Assembly (NCBI GenBank): GCA_045560765.1
Contig: JBJKZD010000010.1
Coordinates: 62,001-126,000 of the forward strand
Direction: 5' to 3'
DNA: 64,000 nucleotides
Source of the DNA: UBA9926 sp913064795
GTDB lineage: Bacteria > Pseudomonadota > Gammaproteobacteria > Pseudomonadales > Azotimanducaceae
Part shown: piece by piece, positions 53,308 to 62,917 of the stretch
How the letters are laid out: each line of letters opens with the position of its first letter
Numbering within the stretch: the first letter of the stretch is position 1
Translations under genes and position numbers: made by a program
The notes under the pieces: model-generated
Databases searched by the model: none
What the model saw: only the letters and a program-made list of their open reading frames with translations
What the model was told of the DNA's origin: nothing

Positions 53308-55224
53308 ATGAATGAACCCAAACTGCCACAACTGTTAGGGCCTGAGAATCCGGTTCCGGCACTGATGCCAAACTATGAGTTTAGGCCCCAGCAACGAGAG
53401 TTCTCAGTGCGGATTGAACAAAGTCTTCACCTCAACGTACATGCTGTGATCGAGGCTGGAACCGGTATAGGGAAAACCATTGGTTATTTGGTGCCGATCC
53501 TGATGAGCAAGCAGCGTGTGCTGATCTCAACGTATACCAAGCTTTTACAAGATCAAGTCTTTGATAATGATCTTGCGATAGCGGCCGAAATTGCCGGCAT
53601 CCATCGAAAGGTCCAGGTGCTGAAAGGTCGTGAAAACTATTTGTGTCGAGAAAAGCTCCAGCAGGCCGTGCGCAGTGCTGAGCCGATGAGCACCTCCAAA
53701 ATTGAAGCGAGTCTTATGGATGTATGGCAGTGGTCAACTTCCAGTCGGCTTGGAGATCTTTCCGAATTAACTGACCTCGAGCCCAAGGTCCACAGGCTAA
53801 TTACGGCCTCAGCAACTGAGTGTTTGAAAACCCAGTGTCCCAGCTACGGGGATTGTGCCTATTTCCAGGCGCAAGATCGGGCCCAGAAAGCAGACGTTTT
53901 GATTGTTAACCACCAATTGCTGTTGGCAGGTTCATCGCCCGAAAATAATTTGACGCATCAACTGTTCGAAAATTTTGATGTCTGCCTGATTGATGAGGCA
54001 GAGCAGTGGCCAGGTGTCTTGCGTGAGGCCGCAAGCTTGGTTTACGACCTGAATTGGTTGACAGTGTTTTCAGAAGATCTACAAGACCAATTGGGAATCG
54101 GGGCTCAGGGTGATGAGACGCTCGCGCGCTGGTCGCGGCGTTTGCGCGCGACTCGGGAAGAGATCGATCGACGTTTTGAGTCCGAGGATCACGCGGGTCC
54201 GATGTCACCTGCGCACAAAACCCAGGTCCTTTTGATGTGTGACGAATTGGAGGGCTTGCTGTCAAGTTTGATGGAGGTTCTGCAAGTCCGGGGTTCACGG
54301 AGTCTCGGAATTCGTCAGCTGTCAGATCAATGTGCGGGTCAGTTAGATCGGATTATGGCGATCGCCGGCGATTTAGAGGTTGACGCTCAGCGCTATTTCT
54401 GGCGATCTGACGGTCAGGGAATATCTTGGTATCGCTCAGATGGGTGGTTTCAGGATCACGTTGAGGGTTCTCTGAATCAGACGGCTAGTTTTATGAATGC
54501 GCTGACATGTATCTTCGTCTCGGCATCAATGACCGTCAACGAATCCTTTGACTTCTTCTTGCAGCAGCTTCCAATCCGGGTTGAGACGATGCATCGCATC
54601 GGGAGTCCCTTCGATTTTTCACGTCAAGTTCTAGGCTATAAGCCGGCGGTGTTACCGAGTCTTCAGTCTGATGAATATATGTCCCAGTTACTATCGGCGA
54701 TTGATTCGTTGCTTGACCGTAAAGCGCTCATCCTGGTGACCTCACATAAGGCCTTGGCCTCGGCTGCGCATTACCTGCGAGGGAATGGGGACCGCTTGCT
54801 GTTTATTCAGGGCGAGCTGGGTGCTGCTCCGCTTGTAGAGGCGTTTAGAGCGGCGAAATCAGGTATTCTTCTAGTCACTATGGGGTATTGGCAGGGAATG
54901 GATCTCGCTGGCGCTGATGTTGATTGTTTGGTGATGGATCGCCTGCCGTTTAAGTCTCCGTCAGATCCTTTGTTGCAAAGTATTAAGCAGGGTCTTGAAG
55001 ACCGGGAATCAGACTTTTTTCTGGAGTTTTTGCTACCAGACTGTGCGCTGAGATTGCGTCAAGGATTTGGTCGACTGATTCGCAGAGGCTCGGATCGAGG
55101 TGTGTTTGTCATAGGCGATGCTCGCTATTGGGATGCGAGTTATGCGCAATATTTGCAGAACAACCTGCCGACGTTCGGCTGGACCGATACGCTTAATGAC
55201 GCAATAGCATTCACAGGAAACTGA
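53308..55224 (+). CDS. DinG/YoaA-family Fe-S ATP-dependent DNA helicase
   Basis: The 638-residue XPD-like superfamily 2 helicase has Walker A in EAGTGIGKTIGYLVP, an Fe-S cluster set (NYLCREKL and ECLKTQCPSYGDCAYF), the DEAE-type box LIDEAEQW, VSASMT (motif III), and the C-terminal motifs VTMGYWQGMDLAGADV and RQGFGRLIRRGSDRG. This is the YoaA/DinG type that unwinds 5'-3' in repair. The neighbour tsaB supports YoaA, which sits beside tsaB in E. coli. Confidence 0.92.
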   Translation: MNEPKLPQLLGPENPVPALMPNYEFRPQQREFSVRIEQSLHLNVHAVIEAGTGIGKTIGYLVPILMSKQRVLISTYTKLLQDQVFDNDLAIAAEIAGIHRKVQVLKGRENYLCREKLQQAVRSAEPMSTSKIEASLMDVWQWSTSSRLGDLSELTDLEPKVHRLITASATECLKTQCPSYGDCAYFQAQDRAQKADVLIVNHQLLLAGSSPENNLTHQLFENFDVCLIDEAEQWPGVLREAASLVYDLNWLTVFSEDLQDQLGIGAQGDETLARWSRRLRATREEIDRRFESEDHAGPMSPAHKTQVLLMCDELEGLLSSLMEVLQVRGSRSLGIRQLSDQCAGQLDRIMAIAGDLEVDAQRYFWRSDGQGISWYRSDGWFQDHVEGSLNQTASFMNALTCIFVSASMTVNESFDFFLQQLPIRVETMHRIGSPFDFSRQVLGYKPAVLPSLQSDEYMSQLLSAIDSLLDRKALILVTSHKALASAAHYLRGNGDRLLFIQGELGAAPLVEAFRAAKSGILLVTMGYWQGMDLAGADVDCLVMDRLPFKSPSDPLLQSIKQGLEDRESDFFLEFLLPDCALRLRQGFGRLIRRGSDRGVFVIGDARYWDASYAQYLQNNLPTFGWTDTLNDAIAFTGN

Positions 55225-55226
55225 TC

Positions 55227-55892
55227 ATGATCTTGGGCATTGATACAACGGGCGCCGATCTAAAAATGGGACTCTCGCATGAGGGTCACGTGAGCGTTAA
55301 AAGCTGGTCGGATGGCCCCCGTCATTCACGAACGCTACTCCCTCAGATGCTCGATTTTTTGAATGAAGAAAATGCGGTCTTAGAGCAATTATCGGCGCTG
55401 GCTTTTAGCCAAGGTCCCGGTTCGTTTACGGGATTAAGGGTCGCTGTCGGTGTAATACAAGGGTTGGCCTACGGGCTCGATCTGCCGGTGATTGAAGTGC
55501 CCACAATGGCTGTCATCGCGCTAAGAGCGGGGCGAGCGCTTCAGGCCGATGACGTTTTGGTGACGGTTCATGCCAGAGAAACTGAGGTCTACGGGGGGTT
55601 TTATTGCCATTGCCGTAGCGGAACGCCTGAGCTCGTAGAGGGGCCTCGCGTTTACACCCGAGCAACTTTGCAAAGCAGCATTGACAAGCCTTGGACGCTC
55701 GCAGGTGATGGTGCATTCATCTTCGACGATGATCCGCACCCGCTGCTGAGTAGAACAGACATTCTCAATGCTGGCGCAGAGGATCTCATGCTTCTTGCAG
55801 TTGAGCGGTTTGAAAAAGGATTGACGGTCTCTCCCTTATCAGCGGCGCCTTTATACGTTCGAGAAACTGTTGCTGCAAAGTCGAGATCTTAA
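55227..55892 (+). CDS. tsaB: tRNA t6A biosynthesis protein TsaB
   Basis: TsaB forms with TsaD and TsaE the complex that makes t6A37 in tRNAs. The 221-residue ASKHA-fold protein has ILGIDTTGADLKMGL and FSQGPGSFTGLRVAVGVIQGLAYGLDLPV. It begins two bases after the helicase stop and abuts rsmJ, so all three are probably one operon. Confidence 0.95.
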   Translation: MILGIDTTGADLKMGLSHEGHVSVKSWSDGPRHSRTLLPQMLDFLNEENAVLEQLSALAFSQGPGSFTGLRVAVGVIQGLAYGLDLPVIEVPTMAVIALRAGRALQADDVLVTVHARETEVYGGFYCHCRSGTPELVEGPRVYTRATLQSSIDKPWTLAGDGAFIFDDDPHPLLSRTDILNAGAEDLMLLAVERFEKGLTVSPLSAAPLYVRETVAAKSRS

Positions 55893-56540
55893 ATGCGGTT
55901 TGTGCTGAATAATGAGGGACGGGAATGGGCTTTAATCGACCTGTATGGGGAAAAGCCTGCGCTGATGGTCGATTTTTCTCGCCCAGCTTTAGCGTCAAGA
56001 CGCCGTAAAGTCTCTATTCGAGCAGAGTTGCTAATCAAAGCGATCAATCAAGGGCCGGGTGCGAGGGTGCTAGATATGACCGCGGGTCTTGGCACAGATG
56101 CCTTTATTTTGGCAGCCTATGGCCATCACGTCGTTATGCTGGAGCAATCTAAAACAATTTATTTGCTGACCCAGAATGGGCTTGACCGTGCGGCTGAAGA
56201 CCCTGGGCTTAAACCTATCGTTGAGCGCATGCGCCTTCATCATTGGGACAGTACGATCCCTTTCGTTGCCGCAAAGGGGTTTGATGCTGCTGTTGTCGAT
56301 CCAATGTTCGAGGCGAAGAAAAAAAATGCGTTGTCAAAGGGCGAGATGCAAATGCTGCAGTCCTTCATTGGGAAAGGTTCTGAGCTAACGCCATTTTTAA
56401 ACGCCGCGAATGTTTTGGGGATCAAGCGATCGATTGTTAAGCGTCCGAGATCGGATCGATTGGCGCACCGTGATCCAGGTCCGGTCTACCAGCTTGAGGG
56501 GCGGCGGAGCCGCCTCGATGTTTTTCTAAACAGCGCTTAG
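55893..56540 (+). CDS. rsmJ: 16S rRNA (guanine-1516-N2)-methyltransferase RsmJ
   Basis: RsmJ makes m2G1516. The 215-residue protein has the SAM motif VLDMTAGLGTDAFILAAYGH and the catalytic DPMF in AAVVDPMFEAKKK. The 3' end overlaps the end of convergent plsB by 15 bases. Confidence 0.93.
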   Translation: MRFVLNNEGREWALIDLYGEKPALMVDFSRPALASRRRKVSIRAELLIKAINQGPGARVLDMTAGLGTDAFILAAYGHHVVMLEQSKTIYLLTQNGLDRAAEDPGLKPIVERMRLHHWDSTIPFVAAKGFDAAVVDPMFEAKKKNALSKGEMQMLQSFIGKGSELTPFLNAANVLGIKRSIVKRPRSDRLAHRDPGPVYQLEGRRSRLDVFLNSA

Positions 56541-58931
56541 AGTTGCCGTCTGAATCCTCGCATACGCTTGCGCTGATAAGACATCGGAAAATACACTGGC
56601 TGCCGCGCAGAGGGCTTGTTTTTCTGAAGGCTGGGCCTGAAGAATCTTCAATTGTGCGATGAGGTTGTCAGAGACAGGCGCCAGTAACTGAGCCTCTGTC
56701 GCAAGCAGCGGTGGCGTGCTCAAAATTGCACTCAACCCCCCTCCAGAAAGATCAACGTACTCGATGCTGGCCGAGGTGATTGTTGAATTGGCTTGGGATA
56801 AACACAGGGCAATGGCGTGGCGATAGATCAACGGGAGCGCCGATCTAGCAATGATCTTTAAAGCGGTCTGATCGATAATCATTGGCGCTCTATCGGGTTC
56901 CTGGTCGATTAAGCCAAAGTCTGAAAAAGCACTCAGGATTAACTGAACCTCGGTGACTGACGTTCTGAAATCGGTCCTGAGATCGGCGCAGATCAGAGGG
57001 GCAATGGTTTCAATATTGGCTGCAATTTCAGTAGGTGATGTCTCGGGTTTTTGAAGCAAAAAATTGGCGACCAGTGCAGGACCCATCGTTAAATGAAGAA
57101 TACTATTTCGATAGTACGCCAGGCGCGCCGCTTGATCGGGATCATCAAAAACAACTCGGCCCTCGAGCGCCGCATCTGTCGTGCTGGTGGTCGCAATCAC
57201 ATGCTCGAGCAGGTCAGCATCGGTGCGCTGAAAACCAGCTGAGAAATGATCGGCCCTTAAAATTTGCTCTAAGAGTCTTATCAGGATGAGGACCCTGGGC
57301 TTGTCGATTTCGCAGGTTTCTGCGCCTAATACGACGGTCGCAAACAACTGTGTTGGATTGACAGCAATCGACCCATTGATGCGATGAGCAAGGTGCGACC
57401 CAAGATTGTCGACCAGTTGATGCTGGGTATTTTTCGTGTTCAAAGGAAGGCTTAGGGCCTCCTCTGAGCCTAGAAAACCCTTCAGCGAAATCGGATGTCC
57501 GAAGTTGACCGCGACTTGACCAAATTTAAGTTTTAGTCGGCGCAGGACACGAAGGATATCTAGAAGGGATTCAGTCTGCTTAGGTTGTCCGCTGAGCTCC
57601 TCAAGATAGCTATCAACCTCTAGAAGGCGTTCATAAGAGAAATAGACCGGGATGAAGTGAATATCCCGTTCTGGATCTTTGTAGAAGGCGTTGATCGTCA
57701 TATTGATCATGCCGGGTCTAGGGCTGAGCATGATGCCGGTTCTGCTGCGACCGCCTTCAATGAAGTATTCAATGGGGAAACCCTTGGACAGCAACAAGCG
57801 AACGTATTCATCAAAGACCGCTTTGTAAACCGGTTCGTCGCGAAAGCTTCGTCGCATAAAAAACGCGCCTGCCCGTCGAAGCAATGAGCCAACAAGGAAT
57901 AGATTGAGATTAATTCCAGCGGCGATATGGGGTAGGGCAAGGCCGTTATGGTAGAGCACATAAGACAATAAGAGATAGTCGATGTGGCTGCGATGACAGG
58001 GCACGTAGACCATGTCTGACTTTCCTGCCACTGTTCGAACCCGGTCTAAATGAGAGGTTTCAATTCCGTCGTAGAGTTTGTTCCAGAGCCAGGTCAAGAC
58101 CAGATGAAAAAAGCGTATCACACGATAAGAAAGGTCAGAGGCGATCTCTGCACCGAACTTATAGGCCTGAGCCGCGACTTGGTATCGCGGTTGGCCACTG
58201 ATCTCAGCCTCTGCGTCGATGGCCTGTTGAACGCTGGGTGCCTGGAGTAGCTCGTCGAGCAATGTCCTGCGATGGGAGAGATCTGGGCCAATAATAGATT
58301 GGCGTTCATCTTTAAAATGACGGCGTAGCAATCGATGGATGCGCTTAACTTGAAGGCTAAGATCTTTAGGCGTTCGTTCTGGGCGCTGCAGAGGCATTGG
58401 CGCGCCAAATTTGACCAAAATGTGGCTGCTCATAAATAGAATCGACAGCAGTTTTCTGAGACGCGAGGTCGGAGCCCATTGATCAGATAAGAGCACCCGC
58501 CAGAGCGATAGCGCTCGGTCAGGCTGGTGGCCCCAATAAAAGGAAACCGGGATTAACGTTGCTTGATTGACGCCCGTTAGCTGACTGAGTGTTAAATGGC
58601 GCGATCCTGCCGTTTGATGACGGCTTGAACTCCGACCCAAAAGTCCTTCACGGTATCGAAGAAAGAGATAGTTGCTGTCTGGGTCTTCTTCCCCGTCTTC
58701 ATGGTTCAAAGGTGCCGGCAAATGGCCGGCTTGACAGCCGATCTCCAGAAGGCGGAGGTCGGATGACGACTGGCAATCTAAGACATAAAAGATGCGCTCC
58801 TCGCCGGTGAGAGCAAGTGCTTTCGGATTATTGTTAATGAACGTGGGCCGAAGCCAAAGCCGGAAGAATCCGAGGATGCGACGCTCGATAAAAGCAGTGA
58901 TTGCTTTTTTCGGTGCGTTAGAGCTTTCCAT
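56526..58931 (-). CDS. plsB: Glycerol-3-phosphate 1-O-acyltransferase PlsB
   Basis: PlsB makes lysophosphatidic acid, first step of membrane phospholipid synthesis. The 801-residue protein fits the family (about 800-830). Acyltransferase block I is CHRSHIDYLLLSYVLYHNGLALPHIAAG; block III FIEGGRSRTGIML; block IV-like IHFIPVYFSYERLLE. It starts inside the 3' end of gspD (14-base overlap), so the two may be transcribed together. Confidence 0.96.
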   Translation of the reverse strand: MESSNAPKKAITAFIERRILGFFRLWLRPTFINNNPKALALTGEERIFYVLDCQSSSDLRLLEIGCQAGHLPAPLNHEDGEEDPDSNYLFLRYREGLLGRSSSRHQTAGSRHLTLSQLTGVNQATLIPVSFYWGHQPDRALSLWRVLLSDQWAPTSRLRKLLSILFMSSHILVKFGAPMPLQRPERTPKDLSLQVKRIHRLLRRHFKDERQSIIGPDLSHRRTLLDELLQAPSVQQAIDAEAEISGQPRYQVAAQAYKFGAEIASDLSYRVIRFFHLVLTWLWNKLYDGIETSHLDRVRTVAGKSDMVYVPCHRSHIDYLLLSYVLYHNGLALPHIAAGINLNLFLVGSLLRRAGAFFMRRSFRDEPVYKAVFDEYVRLLLSKGFPIEYFIEGGRSRTGIMLSPRPGMINMTINAFYKDPERDIHFIPVYFSYERLLEVDSYLEELSGQPKQTESLLDILRVLRRLKLKFGQVAVNFGHPISLKGFLGSEEALSLPLNTKNTQHQLVDNLGSHLAHRINGSIAVNPTQLFATVVLGAETCEIDKPRVLILIRLLEQILRADHFSAGFQRTDADLLEHVIATTSTTDAALEGRVVFDDPDQAARLAYYRNSILHLTMGPALVANFLLQKPETSPTEIAANIETIAPLICADLRTDFRTSVTEVQLILSAFSDFGLIDQEPDRAPMIIDQTALKIIARSALPLIYRHAIALCLSQANSTITSASIEYVDLSGGGLSAILSTPPLLATEAQLLAPVSDNLIAQLKILQAQPSEKQALCAAASVFSDVLSAQAYARIQTATLSAV

Positions 58932-60819
58932 CGATCAAGTCAGAGAGTCGGTCCGACGAATAGTTGCCGGTACCCTCTATTTCAAACTCGAAAACGCGGT
59001 TGAATTTGCGCTCGATGGCCTGAGAAATATCTGAGCTCGATTTCAAGACCGTCGGGCGAAGAAAGACCAGAAGGTTTTGCTTTTCTAAGCTGAGTGTCCG
59101 ACTGCGAAAGAGCATGCCAAGTCCAGGGATACTGCCCAGTATCGGCACTCTTGATTCGCCTTGAGTCTCTTTATCTCGAATTAACCCACCTAAAATAATC
59201 ACTTCTTCGTCTTCTACTAATATCGTCGTATCGATGGTTCGTTTATTGGTGATTAGGTCAGCCGCTGCTTCAGAACCAATCACCGTCAAACTTGAGGCGT
59301 CTACCTCGGAGACCTCTTGATGAATCAAAAGACGAACCAAGTTGTTGCTATTGATATGAGGTGTGACTTCAAGGGTTAATCCAACATCCTCACGTTGAAT
59401 TGTTGTAAACGGGTTGGTGGTGCCTTGGCTTCCGGTAACTGTGGAGCCCGTTCTGAAGGGCACGTTCTGCCCAACCACGATCTTGGCTTCTTCGTTGTCC
59501 ATCGTGGTAATGCTAGGCGTTGACAGCAGATTAACATCGCTGTTCGAAGCCAGCGCTTTAATGATAAAGGCAAAGCTTGTTCCAGTTTGGGAAACCCGTC
59601 CTCCGGCAATCAATGGAGACTCACCCAATGATACTGGCGGCGACAAGCTGCCAGAGGGCATCGCTAGGCCTTGTAAGACCTGAGCTAGCGTGCCGCTTGG
59701 TGCCGTCAGGCCAAGGGGCGTCGTGCCGCTCGAGGCATCTCCCAAGGCCAACTCACTGCCAAGCTGACGAGAAAAGTCAGCGGTAACTTCGACGATGGCG
59801 GCCTCAATAAGCACTTGTAAGCGCCGGACATCCAAGCTCTCGATAATGTCCATAAGATCGATCATGTTGGCGGGATCGGCTCTGATCACCAGCGCGTTGA
59901 TCGATTCATCAGCTTGTATGCTCACATCGACCATGCTGTCTTCGGACTGTCCGCTTTGGCTGCTGACTAAATTGCTCAATATCTCTGCCATCTTTGTCGC
60001 ATCGGAATGCGCCAATCGGATAACCTTGATGGTGCCGGAGCGATTGGCCGGAACATCGAGTTGAGCGACCAAAGCTTTAACTCGAGCAACAGTAAATCGC
60101 TCGCCTTTTATCACTAAGCTGTTGGTTCTTTCGCTGGCTACGATGCTGACGCGGTTGGGACCTTTTGCACTCTTGCCAATTTGTTCAGGCGCGAGCTCCT
60201 CGAGCAAGCGAACGACATCCTCGACCCAAGCCTCTTTGAGATCGACAATGGCGACCTCCAAGCTGTCTGCAACATCAACGCGATTAATAATTTCTACCAA
60301 TCGATTAATGTTTGAAGCGTGATCGCTGATGATCAGCACATTGGGCTCGCTGAGTGCCGCGATGTGCCCATATTGGGGAATTAGGGGTCGAAGAACTTTG
60401 ACCATTTCCTCCGAGGGCGCGTTAGAAACCGTGATCACCCGGGTGACTAACTCTTGGGATTCGAGATCGCTGACAAAGTCTTGGGGATTGCTGTTTTGCT
60501 TTGCCAGCACAGTTTGAACGATCTTAATCGCCGATCCTGTCGGCACAGCGGCGTAGCCATGGACTTGCAGGACGCTTAAGAAGAGCTGATAGACACTGTC
60601 TTCGTCCATATTCACATTTGAGACAATGGTGACATCGCCCTTCACCCTAGGGTCGATGATAAAACTCTTTCCTGTAATCGCTGAAATCTGAGTCACAAAC
60701 TCTCGAATGTCTGCATTTTTCAGATTGATTTTCCAATTGTCTTCAGCCGAGGCCGGGAAAATGGCGAGCAGCAAAACGAAAATTGGCAAGATGCGTAAAA
60801 AAGCGGACATAAAGTTCAT
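58918..60819 (-). CDS. gspD: Type II secretion outer membrane secretin GspD
   Basis: The secretin forms the outer membrane channel of the type II system. The 633-residue precursor has a signal peptide (about residues 1-26, ending ASA), N0 domain (WKINLKNADIREFVTQISAITGKSFIIDPRVKG), N1-N3 domains, and the secretin core (LLSTPSITTMDNEEAKIVVGQNVPF...DVGLTLEVTPHI...EEVIILGGLIRDKETQGESRVPILGSIPGLGMLFRSR) with a short C-terminal S domain. gspC lies 40 bases upstream. Confidence 0.96.
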   Translation of the reverse strand: MNFMSAFLRILPIFVLLLAIFPASAEDNWKINLKNADIREFVTQISAITGKSFIIDPRVKGDVTIVSNVNMDEDSVYQLFLSVLQVHGYAAVPTGSAIKIVQTVLAKQNSNPQDFVSDLESQELVTRVITVSNAPSEEMVKVLRPLIPQYGHIAALSEPNVLIISDHASNINRLVEIINRVDVADSLEVAIVDLKEAWVEDVVRLLEELAPEQIGKSAKGPNRVSIVASERTNSLVIKGERFTVARVKALVAQLDVPANRSGTIKVIRLAHSDATKMAEILSNLVSSQSGQSEDSMVDVSIQADESINALVIRADPANMIDLMDIIESLDVRRLQVLIEAAIVEVTADFSRQLGSELALGDASSGTTPLGLTAPSGTLAQVLQGLAMPSGSLSPPVSLGESPLIAGGRVSQTGTSFAFIIKALASNSDVNLLSTPSITTMDNEEAKIVVGQNVPFRTGSTVTGSQGTTNPFTTIQREDVGLTLEVTPHINSNNLVRLLIHQEVSEVDASSLTVIGSEAAADLITNKRTIDTTILVEDEEVIILGGLIRDKETQGESRVPILGSIPGLGMLFRSRTLSLEKQNLLVFLRPTVLKSSSDISQAIERKFNRVFEFEIEGTGNYSSDRLSDLIDGKL

Positions 60820-60859
60820 GAGTGAGCGCCTGCGCTTAATTCTACTGGATCATGTTCGC

Positions 60860-61759
60860 TTAGGGTATTGGAATCGTGAGAAAAAACCGGCGTCCACCGC
60901 GTTCAACCTCGACTCGAACGCGACCCGCTGAACGGGCTTGATCAATTAAGCGCGCATCGTTCATGGCCGTCCCAAGAGGCGCGCCATTGACAGAAACAAC
61001 CCGGTCTCCCGGCTGCAGTCCAGTCCCTGCGAGTGCTGGATGAGCAGAATCGACGTTATAGCCCTTAGGACTCCCTTTTGAGACAGCACTCAAGCCGTAA
61101 TCTTTAAGCAGTTTACTGGGGTTTCGGAGCAGTCTTTCTCTTACTTCAGCCAAGGTTGCCGATGAGTTTGGGCCGTCACCGGGTTGGACTCTTGAGCTTA
61201 GTTGGGTGTTGCCCGCAATGCGCGTGGGCTTTGTTCTGGGCGCGCCACTGCTTCGATTAGAGGCGGTGCTGGCGGCGCGAATGTTAAGCCGCTTTGAGAT
61301 AAACAGCAGTTTCTCTAACCGGGTACCGCGTCGAAGTAAAATGTGATCTGCATTGACGGCGTGTAGGGTCACGTTCCCAGGCAACTTCTCGCCGACCTGG
61401 TAAAGTCTTCCGTCTTTCCCTCGCTCAGCGACAATGGCGCTCGAGGCAGTTTGGAGTTCATTGAGAAAAACGCCTTGTAACTCGAGGTTGAGTCGAGTTG
61501 TTGGCGCATCGACGGGTTCGGCTGGGCCGGTTGCGCCCAACTGACCAAAAAGCTCACGGGTCTGAAGGCTGGGTCCGTCGCTCGTAACCACCGTCTCTTG
61601 CAACGGTGCCGAGGAGGATAAATTCACCTGACCCGCGAGGTCTGAGTCCAAATAGAAAAATATATTTTGAACAACAAGATACAAGACCGTTCCAGCGAGA
61701 ATAACCCAGGCCCCGATAATGATCGGGCGATTGAGTTGCTCAATGGAAAAGTTGAACAT
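60860..61759 (-). CDS. gspC: Type II secretion inner membrane protein GspC
   Basis: GspC links the inner membrane platform to the secretin. The 299-residue protein has one N-terminal membrane helix (about residues 13-33), the HR domain (LELQGVFLNELQTASSAIVAERGKDGRLYQVGEKLPGNVTLHAV) and a C-terminal PDZ (GLQPGDRVVSVNGAPLG). Order in transcription is gspN-gspC-gspD. Confidence 0.92.
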   Translation of the reverse strand: MFNFSIEQLNRPIIIGAWVILAGTVLYLVVQNIFFYLDSDLAGQVNLSSSAPLQETVVTSDGPSLQTRELFGQLGATGPAEPVDAPTTRLNLELQGVFLNELQTASSAIVAERGKDGRLYQVGEKLPGNVTLHAVNADHILLRRGTRLEKLLFISKRLNIRAASTASNRSSGAPRTKPTRIAGNTQLSSRVQPGDGPNSSATLAEVRERLLRNPSKLLKDYGLSAVSKGSPKGYNVDSAHPALAGTGLQPGDRVVSVNGAPLGTAMNDARLIDQARSAGRVRVEVERGGRRFFLTIPIP

Positions 61760-61797
61760 AGTCGTAATTTCGAGAAGTTGGGTCGTAGAGGCTAAGG

Positions 61798-62543
61798 TTA
61801 CAAGATTTTCTCTTCAAACAGGAGAGGTTCCCTGATTTGATTAGCGTCGGGCACCTTCGCGAGCTTGAGGAGCTCAGGTTGCAGACGGGCAGTGAACCAG
61901 CCTCGGTCGGTCAATTGAAAGTCGGCCACGGTTTTTTTTTGGTGATTGACCGACATTTTTATGCCGCAATCAGTGGCGCCAAGTAAGGTTGTCAGTGCTG
62001 GTAACGGGTAGTTGCTCACACGGTCAAAAATATTGAGGGTAATCAATCCACCGGTCCAATTAACTTGGCCGACTGCGGTCTCAAGACACTGTGGCCGCCA
62101 ATGGATGCTACTCAGATCGATGTCCACACGCCCAGAAAACTGGTGTCCGAATGGGCCCGCAAGACGGTTAATGTCTTCACTTTCAATAAACCCTGAGACA
62201 TCCGAGAAACTCAACTTTGAAGGTTGTAGGCTCGCAGTGGCGTTTACGGCGTGATTTGGGCCCTCTAAACTTAGATGATATTGCAGTGCCAAAGGGCGCT
62301 CAATGAGGCCCAGGCCGGTCAGTGTCCAAGAAATTTTGGAGGGTGGAAAGGTTCGAAAACGAAGCGTTGCATAGCCTTCATGAAGTGTTCCCCCCGGGGT
62401 AGGGTTACCCGTGACCCATAAGGTAGATTTTGGTCCGCCTCGAGCCCTCTCCAAACCAGGCTGGCGGGCAAAAACCACAGCAAGAGACTGGTGGTCAACG
62501 GAACCAAGACCAGTGTACCTAGAAAGATTTTGATTAAGACCAT
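61798..62543 (-). pseudogene. gspN: Type II secretion protein GspN, with a frameshift
   Basis: The first frame from ATG 62543 has an N-terminal membrane helix (VLIKIFLGTLVLVPLTTSLLLWFLPASLVW) and runs to ...SRVTLPR. The conserved GTL-x-x-G segment (GGTLHEGYATLRF) and the rest, to 61798, lie in another frame. The break falls at the C6G4 run 62390-62399: adding one base gives TLPRGGTLHEGYATL and a protein of about 249 residues, normal for GspN. The intact flanks suggest a possible sequencing indel. GspN is an accessory, non-universal component. Confidence 0.75.
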
Positions 62544-62917
62544 TGGACTTGCTGACTGACCCCGTTACTGACGCGCCACCATAGCTCCGGTTCGTCGCTC
62601 TCGACGCCAGACCAGGACCCGATGCTGCAGCGAATTTCTAAGTCGGTGCTTTCACTGAGGGCTAACGCGAAATCATGATCTGTTGACCAAGGCGTCAGGT
62701 TATTTTTTATCCAGACGCTGGTAAATTTCTTATAGGCCCCAGCGCGAAGATAGACTTCAGAGCTTTCATTGTGCAGCTCAAGTCGAGCGCAGTAGACCGA
62801 ATCCGATCTCTCCCATGGGGACAAAGGCAACATGGGGTCGAGTATTGCAGTGAGTGCATCAAGCTCAGAGGTTTTGATATAGACCTCCAAATCGGGATAG
62901 CGAAGATCAGCTGTCAT
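62534..62917 (-). CDS. Small conserved-looking protein of unknown function between dapE and gspN
   Basis: About 127 residues from ATG 62917 (MTADLRYPDLEVYIKTSELDALTAIL). It has no signal, membrane helix or known motif; it is acidic-mixed and seems cytosolic, with several Trp residues. It overlaps dapE by eleven bases and gspN by ten, so it is probably translationally coupled. It is not GspM, which has a membrane helix. I do not recognise the family. Confidence 0.6.
   Translation of the reverse strand: MTADLRYPDLEVYIKTSELDALTAILDPMLPLSPWERSDSVYCARLELHNESSEVYLRAGAYKKFTSVWIKNNLTPWSTDHDFALALSESTDLEIRCSIGSWSGVESDEPELWWRVSNGVSQQVQWS

Noticed and set aside
62319..62543. 74-residue frame as a separate membrane peptide
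   Set aside because: Best explained as the N-terminal part of gspN before the frame break.
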